Source of the DNA: Chlamydomonas reinhardtii
Taxonomy: Eukaryota > Chlorophyta > Chlorophyceae > Chlamydomonadales > Chlamydomonadaceae
Reading direction: 5' to 3'
Length of the DNA stretch: 64,000 nucleotides
Assembly (NCBI RefSeq): GCF_000002595.2
Contig: NC_057011.1
Span: forward strand, 2,817,087 to 2,881,086
In this document: in pieces, positions 10,701-21,222 of the stretch
How positions within the stretch are numbered: the stretch's first letter is position 1
How the letters are laid out: the number at the start of each line of letters is the position of its first letter
Translations under genes and position numbers: made by a program
Notes under the pieces: generated by a model
Databases searched by the model: none
What the model was told of the DNA's origin: nothing
What the model saw: only the letters and a program-made list of their open reading frames with translations

Positions 10701-11083
10701 TGACAGCTGCCGGCGCCACCACGGCAGCGGACTGCAGCAGCACAGGTGGCGGTGACGGCGGGGCGCTAGCGCCGACAGCAAGCCCACCTCCAGGGCTGGG
10801 CGGCGGTGCCGAAGCACTGCAGCGCGCAGGCGGGCCCGGCGCGGACTTGGAGGTCGCAGCACTGGGCAGGGCGGTGACAGCTGCCGGCGCCACCGCGGCA
10901 GCGGACTGCAGCAGCACAGGTGGCGGTGACGGCGGGGCGCTAGCGCCGACAGCAAGCCCACCGCCAGGACTGGGCGGGGGTGCCGGGGCACCGGTGCACA
11001 ATAAGCGCATAGCAGTTGATGAGCTGCCAAGACGTAATAAGGGCGCAAAGCTGCAAAGCATCCTTGAGATGTTGAAGAAGTAG
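7782..11083 (+). CDS. PHD-finger protein gene of the KDZ element (9 exons)
   Basis: Exons read from canonical GT-AG borders: 7782-7793, 7856-7962, 8041-8299, 8361-8662, 8719-8758, 8828-8950, 9020-9207, 9265-9403, 9463-11083. Phases agree at each junction. The start MARQKIKAAKIRH is chosen because its 12-nt exon joins in phase. Order: uncharacterised N-terminal domain; Cys-rich patch (HMCNGGKW ... CCTCDGSTC); helical charged region; acidic Ser/Gly-rich stretch at about 9600-9740; PHD finger at about 9765-9896 (CKKC ... FCDD ... CHE ... PLTAVPMGRWSCSTC); six 58-residue repeats; short basic tail. PHD fingers read histone-H3 tails. The frame slips by one base inside the finger (about 9822-9832), which is either a mutation or a sequencing error. 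Role inferred: chromatin targeting of the element. Confidence 0.7.
9924..10967 (+). repeat. 174-bp tandem repeat, six coding units
   Basis: The phrase GCCGAAGCACTGCAG recurs at 9938, 10112, 10286, 10460, 10634 and 10808, an exact 174-bp period (58 codons), with a degenerate seventh start near 10982. Units differ by a few bases, so they expanded recently. They sit in frame in the PHD gene; long frames on the opposite strand are shadows. Confidence 0.95.
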
Positions 11084-11599
11084 TTGACACGTGACACTGA
11101 GCAACCCGTTGACATGTCTCAAGGATAGTCCGTTCGGATAGTTTTTACAGGCTGGAAACCAATATAATAAGGATACTTATGCTATGTAGGTGCCACCTGC
11201 TGAGTTTCAACTGAATCGGAGGTGGTCATTTTTGGAAGGTAGTGCTTCTGGGGGTCGTTTCGGCGGGGGTTTGGGAGGTGTGAGAGGCGAGTCGCTCCAA
11301 ACTGAAGGTCACCTGCTTGCGTTCAAACTCGAGAACATGCATTCTGATCCTATTAGATTTCATATTATATATGCTGGCAGCACGTTTGGTGTCTAGAGAC
11401 TTGGTCAGTCCAGCACATGACATGTCGGCACGCGTTACACACTCGGCACGAGAACGCTTGCGCTGAGTAGGTCATCGTACTTCTGTACGCTGTATAACGT
11501 ATGACCGGTAGCTGCAATAAAGGATTCAGCTTGATGTCAGTACCACCATTCCAGGAAGCACGCCAAGAGCGTTGGGTCCCACCGCCGCCAGAGTCAGAA
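11084..11599. other. Intergenic, inside the KDZ element; no gene seen
   Basis: Between the stop of the PHD gene and the minisatellite. Less GC-rich than its neighbours; presumably 3' untranslated sequence of the plus-strand gene. Confidence 0.4.
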
Positions 11600-12372
11600 A
11601 CATCCCATCACCCACACGCCCGACAGTACGTCAGTCTCCAGGCCAGCTGCCTATGCTTACAGCCCGCTTTCCCGTCACCAGTGTCACCAATATCCCAGAG
11701 ACAGCACTCACACGCCCGACAGTACGTTAGTGTGCAGGCCAGCTGCCTATGCTTGCAGCCCGCTTACCCGCCACCAATATTCAAGAGACAGCACTCACAT
11801 ACCCGGCAGTACGTTAGTCTGCAGGCCAGCTGCCTATGCTTACAGCCCGCTTTCCCGCCACCAGTGTCACCAATACCCCAGAGACAGCACTCACACGCCC
11901 GGCAGTACATTAGTGTGCAGGCCAGCTGCCTATGCTTGCAGCCCGCTTACCCGTCACCAATATTCAAGAGACAGCACTCACATACCCGGCAGTACGTTAG
12001 TCTGCAGGCCAGCTGCCTATGCTTACAGCCCGCTTTCCCGCCACCAGTGTCACCAATACCCCAGAGACAGCACTCACACGCCCGGCAGTACATTAGTGTG
12101 CAGGCCAGCTGCCTATGCTTGCAGCCCGCTTTCCCGTCACCAGTGTCACCAATATCCCAGAGACAGCACTCAAACGCCCGGCAGTACGTTAGCGTGCAGG
12201 CCAGCTGCCTATGCTTGCAGCCCGCTTTCCCGTCACCAGTGTCACCAATACCCCAGAGACAGCACTCACACGCCCGGCAGTACGTTAGTGTGCAGGCCAG
12301 CTGCCTATGCTTGCAGCCCGCTTTCCCGCCGCGAGCGTCAGAAGTGTTCCAGAGACAGCACTCACGCGCCAT
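11600..12372 (+). repeat. 86/97-bp minisatellite between the convergent KDZ genes
   Basis: About eight units built on CAGGCCAGCTGCCTATGCTT, in two size classes (97 bp and a shorter 86 bp form lacking the CACCAGTGTC segment) that alternate for part of the array. Open frames across it are not credible. It ends about 50 bases before the transposase stop. Confidence 0.9.
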
Positions 12373-12425
12373 CCTTACTTTCTTCCGTTGCCTGTATGGT
12401 CTACACCGTGCCCCACCTTAGCTAC

Positions 12426-15400
12426 TCAGTCATTCACTGCCTCCACCGTGCACAGCACATCAATTTTTCCTCGCATGCGGTTGCATGCTGCCAAGTGCAG
12501 CCCAAGCAACCGCCCGCGGCTACTCCGCTCCTCTACACCGCACTGTGCCTGGGTCAAAAGGCGCGCGCGGTGCGTGTAGTAATTGACCGCACACGTGCTT
12601 TCTTTGGTGATAAGCTCTAACTCCTCCGTGCACCGCACAATTTCCTCCTGCGCGCGGCGCCAACGCGCTTCCAGCTTCGGCACCCCTAGGCGCCCGTGCC
12701 GTGGCACCCACGGAAAGGCCTGCTTCTTGAGGGCCTTGCCCATAGCCCCCGCAGCTGAGAGGCCACTCCGCAGTTCTTCAGACGTGGCTCTGGGGACTTT
12801 ACTCCAGCTGACGAGATCGCCCCACAGCCGGGCCACGGACTCCCGCGCCCGCCTCTCCTCTTTCACCGCAAGCTGCTGCTGGTGGCGGCGGCCTGCCAGT
12901 TTCTTGACCACGTAGCCAAGCGCAACGACGTCCGACACGGCATCCTGTCAGCACCGAAAGACACACACAGGCAGGTAAAGATTGATTGTTGTGACAGTGA
13001 ATGTACAAGCATTGCAAAATGACGGCGGGCATCGCGGCCCGGAACGTACCTCTACTTCGTCACACAGTTTCGCAAGCTCGCTCTCCGCCAGCGCCGCCAG
13101 TGCTGCCTGCATCAGCACCGACCCTGGGCCCCAGGCTACTGGATCGTACCCGTGCTTGTGCTCGAGCTCTGCAGCCTGCTCCTTTATGGAGCGGATGAGG
13201 ACTGGTCGCTGCCACACGGGCACAGCATCCGCGCCTGGAAACAGCAGCCCTAGACGCACTGCGTCCGAGCTGTCGTCCAGCGCATCCTCACGCTGCAGCT
13301 TCATGATGGCAAGTCTGCAGCGTGCATACTCTGCAGCAGACACACTCACGCCTGTGCCCGTGTCCGTGCCCGCGCCCGTGCCCGCGCCCGCGGCCGTGCC
13401 CTCGCCCGTGCCCGCGCCCGCGGCCGTGCCCTCGCCCATGCCCTCGCCCGTGCCGGCGCCCGCGCCTACGCCGGTGCCCGCGGCTGCGGCTGCGGCTGCG
13501 GCTGCGGCTGTGCCTGCGCCTGCGCCCGCACCGGTGCCCGCAACGGGCTCCATTGCGGGCTGCTGCAGGCGCTGTCGTACCTGCTCGGACAAGTGGCGAA
13601 GGTGGAGGCTATAAGTAACTTGTAACTAAAGGTTCAGAACATGAAGACTTCTCAAAGCAAGCCCCCCACCAAGCTAATTACACACCTCCTCGACCTCGCA
13701 GCTCATCTCCTTTGCAAGGGCTGCCTCCAGGTCGTCAACGCGCTGCCGCGCACTGGACAGGACCGCCTTCGCACGCTCACGCATGCGCCAGAGCCGCATC
13801 GGCATGTCCTCCAAAACGTCCCGGCAGTACAGGCGGCACACACGCTCCAGATGCGCCTCCCTATTCGCCGGACTCATGTACTGGGTGACCCCGCCATGCG
13901 GCCCAATGACGCTGTTGAAGATCTCAGCCGGCTCCCCAGTGCCCTGCCCCACACCACCTACGCTGGCGTGACCAAATGCCTTCTGGCAGGCGAGGCTGCA
14001 AACAGTACACATGACATTGTTAGTCATCGCCAGGGTAAGAAGTGATAGCCACTCACCTGTGGGCATACCGATGCCACGGCGGGATTAGGGGTCGCAGGCC
14101 TGCGCCCAGCTGCTGCAGCTCTGGAGCTTGCCGTCCCAGCCATTTGGTGTAGGATTTGCCCCACCTGCATTCATTGCAGTCGCAAAACTTAGCGTAACTG
14201 TATGGAACGGAAGCAGAAGCCCTACAGGAGCAAACCCACCTGCAAGCAATGTCGTACCACCAGAACTGCACCGCTGTTCCAGCGCTCAGGAGAGACAACG
14301 CCGCAGTCGTAGCGTAGGCATGACGTTCGCCTCCGAACAGGTTCATCAACCGCAGCAGCATACCGTGCCGGCATAGCACAGCCCCGACTGCCGTGATCAG
14401 GTTCTTGCGTGACTCGGCTGCAAGCACCTGTTGGGTCAGAGGGGTCGGGTTAGGGCTGTAAGGTTCTGTTAGGCCATGGTGCTGGTACGTCACTCATTCC
14501 ACACTACTGACCTTATCGGCGTTGAAGTTGGAGCAGTGGGTTGCTCCAATCTGCTGCGAAGCCGTGCCGTCTGCAAGTACCTGCTGGATGAGCGTGTTGG
14601 GCAGGAAAAAGCGGCGGCGTGCAAGCTGCGTGTACTGCGCCGCGTAGCCTCTGAACGCCAGCAAATTCAACTTGAAGCATGCGTCGAAGTGCACCGAGTG
14701 GAGACAAGAAGGACCCGGACCAGAGCCCTCAGGACTGCATGCGGTGAGCAGCCATGCTGAAGCGACAGCGGCTGCACCAAGCATGGCCACAGTAGCGGTT
14801 GCCATGGCGCCGCCGGCTGGCCCGGCGCCTGCCACGTCCACACCCGCCACGCCGCCACTGCCGCTCGGCCCGGCGCGTGCGCCCACCACCGTTTCCCCAG
14901 CCACTGCAGCGGCAGCCGCTACGCCGGCTGCCATGGCGCCGCCAGCTGGCCCGGCGTCTGCGTCCACCGCCATTGCTGCACATGTGACGCTGTCACCGCA
15001 GCAGGGGCAGCTGTTCAGGGCGCCGCGAGGCCAGTCGGTTATAGTGTCCTCCGGGTAGTCCTCGATGACGTTCTGACAGTCCATATACAGCAGCAGCGCC
15101 TCGCGCATGCGCTGGCGCAGGGTTGTCGCCGACACAGAGCTTGGACGGGAGATCCCATTGCGCTCCCAGCTGTTCATCATAGCGTCACAAAACGCGTCTG
15201 CGCTGAGATGTCTGGTCCTGAATGACAGGATGTCATACATCTGCAGCACGGACTGGTGCCACCAGAGAACGTTCTTGCCAGAGTGAGCGCGGTCGAGGTC
15301 CCACCCGCTGTTCGAGTCGGAGACGCAGTCCGCCTGAACCGGCAGCAAGTTGCAGCCCTGCTTGCACGTTGTGCACCAGCCCACAGGTATTTCCGCGATC

Positions 15401-15897
15401 ACAGGCTGCTCCCATGTGACAATTGTCACGGAACATCGCTTTCCCCGGAACACCGCGGACACGCCGCACCCAGGACATGTGCGTGGGATGGCCTGGGCCA
15501 ACGCCCGCAGCGTGTCGGCGGCACTGTCGAGGAGGCGGCTGCGGCTGTCTGCCCCCGAGGCGTAGTGCTTTAAGAACGCCTTTCGGACCCTGACCTGAGC
15601 TGCAACGTCCACTGATGCGTCGTCGCCTTGCTCGGTGTCTTCATCATCGGACTCGCTGTGCACATGCGGCAGCGGATCCGCTGCTGAAGCGCCCATATGC
15701 ATCTCCACGTTAGCATGTTGCTCTCCCTCATCATCTTCTAGCTGGTGGTGGCCTACTTGCTGTTGAGTGTTGCTTTGTTCAATGCGAGGTCGCACACGCA
15801 CTCTAACTTGATTCGGGTTTTTCCTCTTCGCAATTCGATCCGTCCTTTTAGCGCCTGCACTTATAGGGTTTGGAACTTTGAAGTCCCTAAGTGACAT
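12426..15897 (-). CDS. KDZ transposase (6 exons)
   Basis: Exons: 15897-14512, 14427-14240, 14164-14057, 13995-13686, 13608-13050, 12944-12426, all GT-AG with matching phases. N-terminus: basic and acidic region, then paired Cys motifs (CPGCGVSAVF, CTTCKQGC, CPCCGD) and, after an Ala/Gly repeat, HFDACFKLNLLAF with the first catalytic-type Asp, and GATHCSNFNADK. Exon 2 ends in YDIAC, the hallmark KDZ motif. Exons 3-4 give WHRYAH, LACQKAFGH and GEPAEIFNSVIG, matching the conserved KDZ C-terminal block (H...C...GEgxE). Exon 5 starts with a (GAGTGEG) simple repeat; exons 5-6 are helical and charged. It acts in the nucleus by cut-and-paste at the element ends. It is convergent to the PHD gene. No stop or frame break was seen in the joined exons. 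Confidence 0.85.
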
Positions 15898-16263
15898 TGT
15901 AACTGGTCCAAGCTACTGTGGCATTTTGGCACTCCTGCTACATAAAGCTAGTCCGTCCAAGAAGTGATGCTGACATCTGCTATTGAGGTTACGATATGCA
16001 GGCGCGCGGTCCAGGCCCATCGGAGTGCCCGGCGCCGTCACCGGCGGGCACGAGCTGAGCAGGCATGGAGCCGCGGGGAGCTATGGGAAGCCCTCCTGAG
16101 AAGGGGGGAGGGCTGGGACTGCTGGTGGAGGGCGCGGGCGCGGTGTTCCGCGATGACGACATTTTGGGGAGCCGAGGGCCCTCCCCACGAGGGGGGAGCC
16201 CCGGTACATGCGGTTCTCCCCATGAGGGGGGCGCTCCGGTCCGTGGGGAACCCCCCATACCTC
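15898..16263. repeat. KDZ terminal region, right end / transposase 5' leader
   Basis: Nearly identical to both ends of the fold-back element (35849-36218 and 40137-40501). It contains several short GC-rich self-complementary blocks (CCCCTCGTGGGGAG, CCTTCTCAGGAGGG) and reads ...CCCCATACCTC at the border. It must hold the transposase promoter and binding sites, though none can be named. Confidence 0.75.
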
Positions 16264-16580
16264 GCGTTTACCGTCGGTTACGAGGTAACATGTGAATTCG
16301 CAACTTGCGCTACTGACTGCCTACTCTCGTGCCGCCTGCAAGCCCACTCCGCCTTCCGCTCTGGTCTACGTACGCATTAGTTCCGCAACACTCGTCAATA
16401 ACTAATCCCGCCAGCAGCCGTAGCCTGGCAACTTCATGACCAGCCACACGCACACCTCAACCCGCAGCCCTATCTATCGCAGCATCACATACACAGTAGT
16501 CAAGCAACGTCTTCCCTTTCCAACCAAGTAGACAGCAGCATACGCAGGAGCCCCGATCCACTACGTATGTACGCCTGGCT
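16264..16580 (+). repeat. Dispersed repeat, copy A, right part (starts with right target duplication)
   Basis: Bases 16264-16272 are GCGTTTACC, the right target duplication. The following sequence matches copy B from about 20872 to 21170, up to GGCTATTGC, where similarity stops. Confidence 0.8.
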
Positions 16581-16711
16581 ATTGCGCTTCTAAGCTTGTG
16601 CACGCATGACGCCACCGCACACGCCGCTGGGCGCTACTAGAAGCCCTCTGGCGGCAGGCACTACCTCGAGCACTCCCTCGCACCCGCGTCACATACTAAG
16701 TCTCCCGCAGT

Positions 16712-18662
16712 CTAGTCCCCTTCGCGGCGTTTGCCCACCGCTGGTTCCTGCACCTGCTGCCCCTCGGTACTCCAGCCCAGGTACTTGCACACTGCCTCGT
16801 ACCAGGGACCCTCCTTGCTCGACCTAGCAACCGATGCCACGCTACCCCCGCGTACTTCAGGAGCCCCTAGGCCCTGCACCATATCTTTCAGCGCATGTAC
16901 GGCCTTTTTGGCAGCACTGTTGCTGCCGGACTCCTTTGCCTCCTGGATCATCCGCAGCCCCCCGACTTGCTGCCTGGTCACCTCCCCCAGGCTGCCCATC
17001 GCCTTGACCATTTGGGCGACACGGTCTAGCGCAGGCATCCGCACAAAGTGCGAGTATCCGAACCTGGCAGGCGGCGTGCCGAACTCCGCAAACACACCAG
17101 TTTGCAGAGGCCCCGCCGCCGTGCCGGTCCTGGCGTCCAGGTCGTTCACTTTAGGACCACGATGGTGAGGTCAGTGGGCAGGACCTGGATAGCAATAGCA
17201 CAGCATGCGCTTAGCGGCTGCCAGCAGGTGTTGAAGCATGTACTTACGTAGCGTCAGTACCCACGTACCTTGAGTCCAAACCCTGGCATGCAGAAATGGC
17301 CGCCCTCCAGCTTGCCTGTCCCGGCGTGGATGATGCTGAAGGGACCTACACAGCAGTTGGTTGTTACACTTCAGGCCCCACCGCACATGCACCGGACATT
17401 CAGCTCCCCCGCATTTCCCCTATGTGCCCAAACATTGCGCCGTCCACCCCGCCCCGTAAGTAAACGCACCTGGCCGACTGCGCCCACCCACGCGGCCTCT
17501 GCGGTGCTGCCCACCGCCTTTGTCGCGCGAATGATAGCGTGCTGCCCAGTCAGGTCCAGCATCCGCCACGGCAGCTGGCGCTCGAGGTCAGCCCACCACA
17601 CCGGCGACTCACGCGCGAAAGTCGCGTACGCTTGCACCAGCGTCTCACCCGGCTTGCGCGGCCGACACATATCATTGCCGGCCGTCACCCTCAGGCCGGC
17701 AATGCTGTACAGCTTGATGGCGTCGCCCGACAGGCGCTTCATCTCGTCCAACACCCTCAATCGGTCGGTGGGCTGGGGGTCCAGGTCAGCCGAACACAAG
17801 GCCCTGCCAATACCGTTGCTATCGGTTACCTCCGGCAGGGGCTTCGCAGCCAGCTTGTCCTCGTAGACAATGCTCTCCACCAGGCCGTTGCCGTCAAGCA
17901 CCACACCGCTGGCTGTGCAGCAGGGCTCTAGGTGCAAGATACGAGCGCACACGCCGTCCTCCCTACATTGCAGGCGGTTGGCGTAGTTAAACCCAGCTAA
18001 ACCGCATCAGACACGTTCCACCACGAACGAAGTAAAGAGACGGCTGCCCTTCCCCTGTCCCCCTGGCGGGAACCGGCCTGGACGCGAAATGCAGTTGTTC
18101 GCCCCCTCCAGGCCACTTGGGGTGGGCAACGCCGCAGATCGCTGCCTTGACAATGCACGCGTACCCCTGCTATCAACATCATCTCCCTCTGCCCCTTCCC
18201 CGTTCCCGCACCCCACCCTTGTACTCACGTTCCCTTGGTGTTGTCGGGGCACCCAGCAGCACGTGGGGAAGAGTAGCCCACTGCTTCACGACGGCCAGGC
18301 GCATCTCCCTCCGCTCCTTGCTGCAATACAGCAGGGGCCAGATCAGCAGTCAGCGCCAATTAGTGCCCCCACGGCTGAGCTCAGAAGGCGCGTGCACAAG
18401 GTACAGCGCTCCCAGCATGCTCACCTCTTCAGGCTGGAGTGCGGAACCAAGCCCTTCTTCGTTGCCGGGTGGCAAGGCTCTGTGTGCCACATGCCGGCCT
18501 GGCCGGGATAGCCAGCGCTCCCTGAGGATCCTTGCCGCGGCTTCCGGTGGTGTTTATTACGTGGGAACACAGGGGTGAGAAGTCTGGGGCGAGGCCTGTG
18601 GGCTCGTGGGGCCGGCCCCGCACCTTGCCCCTGAACCCCCCAGTAATCCCGCAGCAGTCGCT
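16712..18662 (-). CDS. Uncharacterised multi-exon gene
   Basis: I do not recognise this family. Read on the minus strand with GT-AG borders, it has an exon ending GNEEGLGSALQPEE (about 18428), one with ERREMRLAVVKQWATLPHVLLG (about 18230-18320), a long exon (about 17975-17470) with GFNYANRLQCREDG ... TLVQAYATFARESPVWWADL, a short one (PFSIIHAGTGKLEGGHFCM, about 17270-17345), and a last one from about 17185. The last exon reads VLPTDLTIVVLK then stops. One base away a frame continues with coding-like sequence (VNDLDARTGTAAG ... FAEFGTPPARFGYSHFV) to 16712, so one base may be missing. The strand pattern GGHFCMPGFGL is faintly like a double-stranded beta-helix, but no iron ligands were found. 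It sits between repeats A and B, 3' end toward A. Confidence 0.45.
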
Positions 18663-19467
18663 GACGGCCGAGCTGAGACCGCCGCGTTTCCTGAGCTGTA
18701 AACTACTTTAGAGATGTATTGCATTCAATGTTTGCTTCCTGAGCATAGCAGCGCATCTGAGCAGCGGGCTGTGTCGACCGACGCAGCAATGAACCCCCCC
18801 GGCCACTGCTGTCACTTGGCGCATGGCTTTAGCGGTTGATATCAATAGTATGTTGTTAGTTTAGAGTACCTGTCGCAGAAGTTCGGGCTTTTCGGGTGTC
18901 TAACAGAAAGTGGTCGCGCGTCCACCGGCCGGGGGATGCCAACCCATCTTCGTCAACTCGCCAAGTTGTGCACGCAGACGTAGCCACACTGCGCATATTG
19001 ACTAATGCCTATAAAAATAAATCAATCCCAACACCCAAAGCGGTCCAGGAGGGTGGGGTGCTAAACTCCGCGCCTTCGGCCGCCTCTCTTCGCCTGTACT
19101 CAACAAATGAGGCTTGCCTCCTTTCCAGTACACGAAATTAAGAACGCAGAGGATGAGGTGCAGCTACTTATCGCCACACAGCTTGGACTAACCATTCACG
19201 CATATGAGTGTACATCAACGCCGCCTTACGGCTGTAAAGAAGAAGGGCGCTGGCCATGTCAACAACGGATAGACTAGCCACTGTAGAGTCTCGGGCGCCG
19301 GTGTTGCGCCATTTGCCCCGCTCGCGACCCATCCACCTTCGATGCGCGCAGGCACAATTGTCAGTACCCGCAGACATGGCCCTGGGGTTCCGCCGGTTAG
19401 TGACGGTACCTGGATATGACTGGCGCTACAGCAGGGTTCCTCAGGTGCTTGGCGTGCGTTCCCAACC
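18663..19467. other. No gene seen
   Basis: Less GC-rich sequence with an A/T-rich stretch near 19010. No motif, intron pattern or repeat recognised. Repeat copy B begins at its right edge. Confidence 0.4.
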
Positions 19468-21172
19468 TGCATGTGCCTCTTTTCCTCGTGCACAAGGCAC
19501 CAGCGCAGCGCCCGAAAGCGCAGGGCCATTATGTTAGCCTTGCCCGCACGGAAGCGCCGGCGTTGCCCCATTATGTTGCAAGCGAGCGAGCGGGTTTGGC
19601 AATTCCAGGGTGACCATAAAATGGAGCACAGCACCTCGGGTGTTGCTGTTTTCCAGGGGCAGCTGCCGCGGTCGTGCTTATATGCATATGAATAACGCAC
19701 CCAGCGCATCGCCTTGGAGTCTGGGCTACACAGGGCCAAGGCCGGCACTGTACATCGGACACGGCGCGTGCCGTGTACAGAGAGCAGTCACCCGCCGGGC
19801 CTTCCCCACTCCTGGCTCCGGTCCGACCCCCCGGGGAGCCCGACATGCTTGTGGCTAGAAGCTATGTTTAGGAATCACTCTGGTTGCGGCGAATGGGTGG
19901 GCACGCACCGTGCACGGGACCCCGCCCAGACCTGGACCTGCCCCAGCAACACCCACATGCATCCTGCACAGTCACTTGTCCGGTTGCCCCACACCTCTCT
20001 GCTGCTTTGGTCTCCCCCGCTTGAGGAATGCAAGCGATGCCATCCTGTTTGACGTTTGTTCTGCTGATGGTGTTGACCACACGTTTACGGCGGCTGACAC
20101 CAACGTAATAACCAGGCAATGGCGGCTAGGCTGGGACTGACTGGCATGCATGCCCTGGTTGTTTGCATGCGCACACATAGCATTCGATCTCGCCCTTGCA
20201 AGCGGGGCGGCTCCTCCTTCCCCTTTCGCCCTGCTGTCTTGTACGAGTGTCTGACTCGCAGCAGTCAGCTCTTCCACCCCTGGCGGACACGCACGCGGTA
20301 GAAAGGCGGAGTCAACATCATCTTACCGGGCGAACAACTTGACGCTGGTGTGTGATGGGACAGTGGTAAGGCAAGTTGGCACAGTCCTGTAGGGTGCACC
20401 TGATTCCCATACCCAACAAATGGCAAACAATTGGCAGCGGCAAGGGCAAGAGTGCGCGGCTGGTCGAACACCGGAGTTACTGTACCGACGAGTTGCTGGC
20501 TGGCTGGAAGTCCTGGCATGACTTGACGCTGGTGATGCATTGCCATCGCTACAAGTCAAACAAACCAGCAGCTCACTCGCGCTCTTCATTGGCCACCAGC
20601 ATAACCAGTAAGCTGGCATGCAGTCAGGCCGGCGGGCGTGCTGCAAGTGCCCAGCCTATGTAGCCCAGTCCAGGTCTGTCCGACACGCTGGCTTCCGCCT
20701 TTCGTTTCCCTACTAATGGTGGCGCTGGTGTTCTCCAGGTTGGTTTCGGGCGCATCCATTCTGGTAGTCCCAACGCCAGCCCGGCCGGCGTCGTCCAGCC
20801 CAGCCATCCCAATACAGCAGCCACCTTCCGTCAGCCAGCCATGGGCGCGACCGTCCACAGCGTTTACCGTCGGTTACGAGGTAACATGTGAATTCGCAAC
20901 TTGCGCTACTGACTGCCTACTCTCGTGCCGCCTGCAAGCCCACTCCGCCTTCCGCTCTGGTCTACGTACGCATTAGTTCCGCAACACTCGTCAATAACTA
21001 ATCCCGCCAGCAGCCGTAGCCTGGCAACTTCATGGCCAGCCACACGCACACCTCAACCCGCAGCCCTATCTATCGCAGCATCACGCAGTCAAACGTCTTC
21101 CCTTTCCAACCAAGTAGGCAGCAGCATACGCAGGAGCCCCAATCCACTACGGCTATTGCTACGAAGCCCACA
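19468..21172 (+). repeat. Dispersed repeat, copy B (uninterrupted, longer copy)
   Basis: Full counterpart of copy A without the KDZ insertion. It keeps two segments missing from A: about 20055-20245, flanked by GA, and about 20354-20525, flanked by the 14-base repeat ACTTGACGCTGGTG. It ends near GGCTATTGC. A plus-strand frame at 20376-20663 has some coding flavour (IPIPNKWQTIGSGKGK) but no recognised domain. Confidence 0.8.
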
Positions 21173-21222
21173 CATCCACACGCCCACGCGTGAAGTCACA
21201 GAATGCAAACACGCGCCGCAAC

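Larger units (their letters stand above)
7449..16263. mobile_element. KDZ-type DNA transposon carrying a PHD-finger gene and a KDZ transposase gene
   Basis: An 8.8 kb insertion into repeat copy A, proven by a 9-bp target duplication and the empty site in copy B. The right terminal region (about 15898-16263) reads inward as GAGGTATGGGGGGTTCC... and is shared with both ends of the second KDZ element at 35.8-40.5 kb. The left end shares the inner part of this region (CCCTCCACCAGCAGTCC...) but lacks the outer ~150 bp, although it abuts the target duplication directly. Cargo in order: PHD-finger gene (+), minisatellite, KDZ transposase (-). Kyakuja-Dileera-Zisupton (KDZ) elements are known from fungi and green algae. 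The transposase frame looks whole; the PHD gene has one apparent single-base frame change. Confidence 0.85.

Noticed and set aside
9826-11115. Long minus-strand frames opposite the PHD gene repeats
   Set aside because: They are mirror translations of the 174-bp repeat; the plus strand has exon continuity and the PHD finger.
11501-12620. Open frames across the 86/97-bp minisatellite
   Set aside because: The frames are kept open by repeat units of mixed length in several phases; no coding evidence outside the array.
17150-17350. Gene at 16.7-18.7 kb as a second TET/JBP dioxygenase
   Set aside because: GGHFCMPGFGL resembles a beta-helix strand, but no HxD pair or distal His was found.
6424-21172. 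Repeats A and B as terminal repeats of one LTR-type element
   Set aside because: No TG...CA ends with a target duplication and no retroelement proteins between them; the interior holds an intron-rich unknown gene. Treated as a dispersed or segmental repeat.
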